This document shows, piece after piece, positions 7,249 through 9,411 of a stretch of DNA of 9,411 nucleotides (position 1 is its first letter; every line of letters starts with the position of its first letter). A model generated the notes under the pieces. The model did no database searches. It saw only the letters and a list, made by a program, of their open reading frames with translations, and was not told the DNA's origin. The stretch comes from Armatimonadota bacterium (GTDB lineage Bacteria > Armatimonadota > Zipacnadia > Zipacnadales > FEN-943). The stretch spans positions 1 through 9,411 of the forward strand of contig JANZZA010000612.1 of the NCBI GenBank assembly GCA_026419655.1, given 5' to 3'. The position numbers and the translations under genes were made by a program.

Positions 7249-7369
7249 GTGACCGTTGCAAAACCATCCATTGGCTAAGTACCGCTGCGGCAGCAGCATA
7301 GGACTGGGCACCAAAGTTAAACTGCAGGCGCGCTAAGCGTCGGCTGCAGAAGGGTTTTGCAACAATCAC
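7249..7369. mobile_element. 121-bp MITE-like element, copy 2
   Basis: The ends GTGACCGTTGCAAAACC (7249-7265) and GGTTTTGCAACAATCAC (7353-7369) are inverted repeats, 15 of 17 complementary, both exceptions being wobble-compatible. A direct repeat CTCGTG flanks the element at 7244-7249 and 7369-7374. Its length equals copy 1, and both carry AAGTTA-N-ACT-N-C at the same offset (7314-7325 here, 1616-1627 there), although the rest of the interiors barely match. An imperfect hairpin lies inside (CTGCAG 7322-7327 with CTGCAG 7344-7349). It has no coding capacity. It occupies most of the 192 bases between the YqgF-like gene and leuC, ending 44 bases before the leuC start, so it may carry or interrupt the leuC promoter. 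Confidence 0.7.
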
Positions 7370-7401
7370 TCGTGGATGACCCCGGAGGGCTTTCCTACCG
7401 T

Positions 7402-7407
7402 GGAGGT
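7402..7407 (+). promoter_or_regulatory. Strong ribosome binding site that decides the leuC start
   Basis: GGAGGT lies 6 bases before ATG 7414. An in-frame TTG at 7357 would place the start inside the right end of the mobile element and add 19 residues without family resemblance, so ATG 7414 is chosen. Confidence 0.8.
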
Positions 7408-7413
7408 GACCAC

Positions 7414-8667
7414 ATGACCATAACTGAAAAATTACTCGCCCGCGCAGCGGGGCGCGATATGGTGCGGCCAGGCGACTTTGTGAATTGCCGGGTAGACCTG
7501 GTGCTGGCCAACGATATTACCGCCCCGATCGCCATAGAAAAGCTGGCCGAGATGGGGGCCACAAGAGTATTCGACCCGGAACGCGTAGCCCTGGTGGCCG
7601 ACCATTACACGCCCACCAAAGACATCAAAGCCGCCCAGCAAGTGAAGAAGATACGAGACTTTGCCAAAGCCCAGGGAATCAAGCACTATTACGAGGCCTG
7701 TGAGGGCGGCATAGAGCACATAATCCTGCCGGAAAAGGGCCTGGTGCTGCCGGGCGACGTGGTAGTTGGCGCCGATTCGCACACGTGCACCTACGGAGCC
7801 TTGGGGGCTTTCGCCACGGGTGTCGGCTCAACCGATGCGGCCGCAGCTATGGCTACGGGCGAGTGCTGGTTTCGGGTGCCGGAGACAATGAAGTTCGTGT
7901 ACACCGGCGTGCTGGGGCGCTGGATGACCGGCAAGGACCTGATACTGCACACCATCGGCCTCGTCGGTGTGGACGGCGCCCGGTACAGGGCCATGGAGTT
8001 CTGCGGTCCGGTGATAAGCTCTCTTGGCATGTCGGACCGCTTCACGATGTGCAATATGGCCATCGAGGCTGGCGGCAAGAACGGTATTATCGAGCCGGAC
8101 GAGAAAACTGTGGAATGGATACGGCCCAGGGCAAGGCGCGAATATACGCTTCTTCACAGCGACCCCGACGCGGAATATGCCCAGGTACATGAGATAGACT
8201 GCACAGAACTGGAGCCGGTGGTGGCCTTTCCGCATCTTCCAGAAAACACCAGGCCCCTGAGCGAGGTTGGCGACGTGCCCATAGACCAGGTGGTAATCGG
8301 CGCGTGCACAAATGGGTGGCTCGAGGACCTGCGGCGGGCGGCGGAAGTACTTCGCGGGCGGCGGGTGGCTCCCTATGTGCGCTGTATCGTCCTGCCGGGA
8401 AGCTACGAGATTTTTCTTCAGGCCACCAGAGAAGGCCTTATCGAGGTTTTCCTTGAAGCAGGCTGCGTGGTCGGACCGTCCACCTGCGGGCCGTGTCTGG
8501 GCGGCCACATGGGCATCCTGGCCGAAGGCGAGAGGGCCGTGGCTACTACTAACCGCAACTTCATCGGGCGCATGGGCCACACAAAAAGCGAGGTCTATCT
8601 TGCCAGCCCCTATGTGGCAGCCGCCAGCGCCGTCGCCGGCCGGATAGCAAGTCCCAACGAGCTTTGA
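7414..8667 (+). CDS. leuC: 3-isopropylmalate dehydratase large subunit
   Basis: The 417-residue protein belongs to the shorter (about 420 residues) class of the LeuC/homoaconitase large-subunit family. With LeuD it converts 2-isopropylmalate to 3-isopropylmalate in leucine synthesis, in the cytoplasm. The three [4Fe-4S] ligands are present: Cys298 in GACTNG, and Cys358 and Cys361 in STCGPCLG. The substrate and cluster region GADSHTCTYGALGAF is intact, as is the late TNRNFIGRMGH segment. Archaeal-type homoaconitases and dimethylmalate dehydratases belong to the same class, so the large subunit alone does not fix the substrate. The partner leuD favours isopropylmalate. A 123-base gap with hairpins separates it from leuD. 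Confidence 0.93.
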   Translation: MTITEKLLARAAGRDMVRPGDFVNCRVDLVLANDITAPIAIEKLAEMGATRVFDPERVALVADHYTPTKDIKAAQQVKKIRDFAKAQGIKHYYEACEGGIEHIILPEKGLVLPGDVVVGADSHTCTYGALGAFATGVGSTDAAAAMATGECWFRVPETMKFVYTGVLGRWMTGKDLILHTIGLVGVDGARYRAMEFCGPVISSLGMSDRFTMCNMAIEAGGKNGIIEPDEKTVEWIRPRARREYTLLHSDPDAEYAQVHEIDCTELEPVVAFPHLPENTRPLSEVGDVPIDQVVIGACTNGWLEDLRRAAEVLRGRRVAPYVRCIVLPGSYEIFLQATREGLIEVFLEAGCVVGPSTCGPCLGGHMGILAEGERAVATTNRNFIGRMGHTKSEVYLASPYVAAASAVAGRIASPNEL

Positions 8668-8680
8668 TTTGGGTCAGCCA

Positions 8681-8756
8681 GCCTTGGGAAGAATCGGGGA
8701 CCTTGGGACAAGGTCCCAGGGAGGCACCAGGGCATTTGCCGAGAGCCGTAACTCTC
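8681..8756 (+). promoter_or_regulatory. Hairpin cluster between leuC and leuD
   Basis: A perfect eight-pair stem is formed by GGGACCTT (8697-8704) and AAGGTCCC (8710-8717), with a five-base loop. An alternative eight-pair stem, mutually exclusive with it, joins CCTTGGGA (8682-8689) to TCCCAGGG (8714-8721) with one wobble. A smaller stem GAGAG (8741-8745) with CTCTC (8752-8756) lies closer to leuD. No T-run follows, so this is not a plain intrinsic terminator. It may affect mRNA processing or subunit ratio. That role is an inference. Confidence 0.5.
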
Positions 8757-8790
8757 TGCGTTGACCGCTTTCGCGTGGGAGCAAAGAGAA

Positions 8791-9291
8791 ATGAGCGTAA
8801 TCAGAGGACGAGTCCACAAATACGGCGACCATGTGGATACCGACGTAATCATTCCGGCCCGCTATCTGGTGACCACAGACCCTGCGGAGCTGGCGGCCCA
8901 CGCCATGGAAGACCTGGACCCGGATTTCGCCGGGCGCGTGCAGCCGGGAGACGTGGTTGTGGCGGGCCGAAACTTCGGCTGCGGCAGCTCCCGTGAACAT
9001 GCGCCGCTGGCACTTAAGGCCGCCGGCGTCTCGTGTGTTGTCGCCGCCAGTTTTGCGCGGATCTTCTACCGAAACGCCCTGAATATCGGCCTGCCCATTG
9101 TTGAGTGCGCCGAGGCAGCCGACGCCATCCAGGCCGGCGACGAAGTGGAGATAGACTTGCAGGGCGGTGTAATAAGAGACCTCACGCGGGGCGGTGAGTG
9201 GCATTTCGCGCCGCTGACGGACATTGCAAAGGAGCTCCTCGACGCAGGTGGCCTGGTGCCGCTGGTACGGCGCAAGCTGGGCGTCGAGTAG
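8791..9291 (+). CDS. leuD: 3-isopropylmalate dehydratase small subunit
   Basis: This 166-residue swivelling-domain subunit completes the isomerase active site of LeuC. It opens with GRVHKYGDHVDTDVIIPARY, the family signature, and carries GRNFGCGSSREHAP (starting at Gly59), which contacts the substrate and closes over the cluster. The specificity loop after the opening signature reads YLVT (25-28). From what I recall of methanogen enzymes, homoaconitase small subunits carry Arg at the third position while isopropylmalate isomerases carry a small or aliphatic residue. Val27 therefore supports isopropylmalate. Length matches the short LeuD class (about 165 residues). ATG 8791 follows GGGAG (8777-8781) and begins right at the conserved N-terminus; an in-frame TTG at 8761 would add ten residues without family support. 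Confidence 0.94.
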   Translation: MSVIRGRVHKYGDHVDTDVIIPARYLVTTDPAELAAHAMEDLDPDFAGRVQPGDVVVAGRNFGCGSSREHAPLALKAAGVSCVVAASFARIFYRNALNIGLPIVECAEAADAIQAGDEVEIDLQGGVIRDLTRGGEWHFAPLTDIAKELLDAGGLVPLVRRKLGVE

Positions 9292-9381
9292 CCGTTCAGC
9301 AAGACAACCATGACCGACAACCGAGGGGCCACGGAGCTGCCGTTTGCGCGCGCTAGAAAATCCGGCCCACCGAAACGTAAA

Positions 9382-9411
9382 AAGTTTGGGAAGGGGGTCT
9401 GGGGGAGAACC
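9382..9411 (+). repeat. G-rich dispersed intergenic repeat, copy B (cut by window end)
   Basis: AAGTTTGGG followed by a G-run and GGGGGAGAACC matches copy A at 105-135 with a one-base length change and a few substitutions. It lies 90 bases after the leuD stop, in the same orientation relative to the preceding gene as copy A. Whether a complementary half follows cannot be seen. Confidence 0.6.

Noticed and set aside
7222..7413. Possible T-box or leucine leader peptide upstream of leuC
   Set aside because: I found no T-box consensus and no short frame rich in leucine codons followed by a terminator. The stretch is mostly the mobile element.
9310..9411. Small open frame starting ATG after leuD and running off the window
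   Set aside because: It has no clear ribosome site, its last ten codons lie inside the G-rich repeat, and the product is strongly basic without a recognisable motif. More sequence would be needed to support it.

Overview
The window reads as a chromosomal segment of a GC-rich, Gram-negative-type (diderm) bacterium. All confident genes are on the + strand. A complete block of lipopolysaccharide-transport (Lpt) genes shows that the cell has an outer membrane. Adjacency of lptB, a single lptF/G-type permease, a DUF3084 coiled-coil protein and a RuvC/YqgF-fold protein is, from memory, a pattern of cyanobacteria and other diderm Terrabacteria such as Armatimonadota. I lean to that assemblage, probably an uncultured lineage, but cannot fix the phylum from the sequence alone.

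Layout. Positions 1-228 hold what may be the last codons of an upstream gene, then a G-rich dispersed repeat (105-135). A neutral/alkaline-ceramidase-like hydrolase occupies 229-1536. The 592-base gap 1537-2128 is not empty: it holds a 121-bp element with terminal inverted repeats, a 32-base hairpin made of the same end sequences, a minus-strand reading frame with a coding-like purine pattern, and a candidate promoter. The Lpt operon then runs lptC (2129-2707), lptA (2783-3337), lptB (3344-4063), lptF/G (4073-5158), DUF3084 protein (5175-6803) and a YqgF-like protein (6796-7221). The last five genes are separated by 16 bases or less, or overlap, which suggests one transcript. A second 121-bp element sits at 7249-7369, immediately before leuC (7414-8667) and leuD (8791-9291), the two subunits of 3-isopropylmalate dehydratase. 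A second copy of the G-rich repeat starts at 9382 and runs off the window.

How the genes work together. LptB (ATPase) and LptF/G (permease) would pull LPS from the inner membrane. LptC (anchored) and LptA (periplasmic) would pass it across the periplasm toward LptD, which is not in the window. The DUF3084 protein, with two N-terminal membrane segments and a long coiled coil, is coupled to this operon but its job is unknown. LeuC and LeuD form the Fe-S isomerase of leucine biosynthesis.

The most interesting signals are outside the genes: two exactly 121-bp elements, each flanked by a different 6-bp direct repeat, plus a third collapsed relative. This looks like a family of non-autonomous miniature transposable elements (MITE-like), one copy of which lies directly in the upstream region of leuC. 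I found no sign of a defence island, CRISPR array, tRNA or rRNA. Most coding content is ordinary housekeeping.
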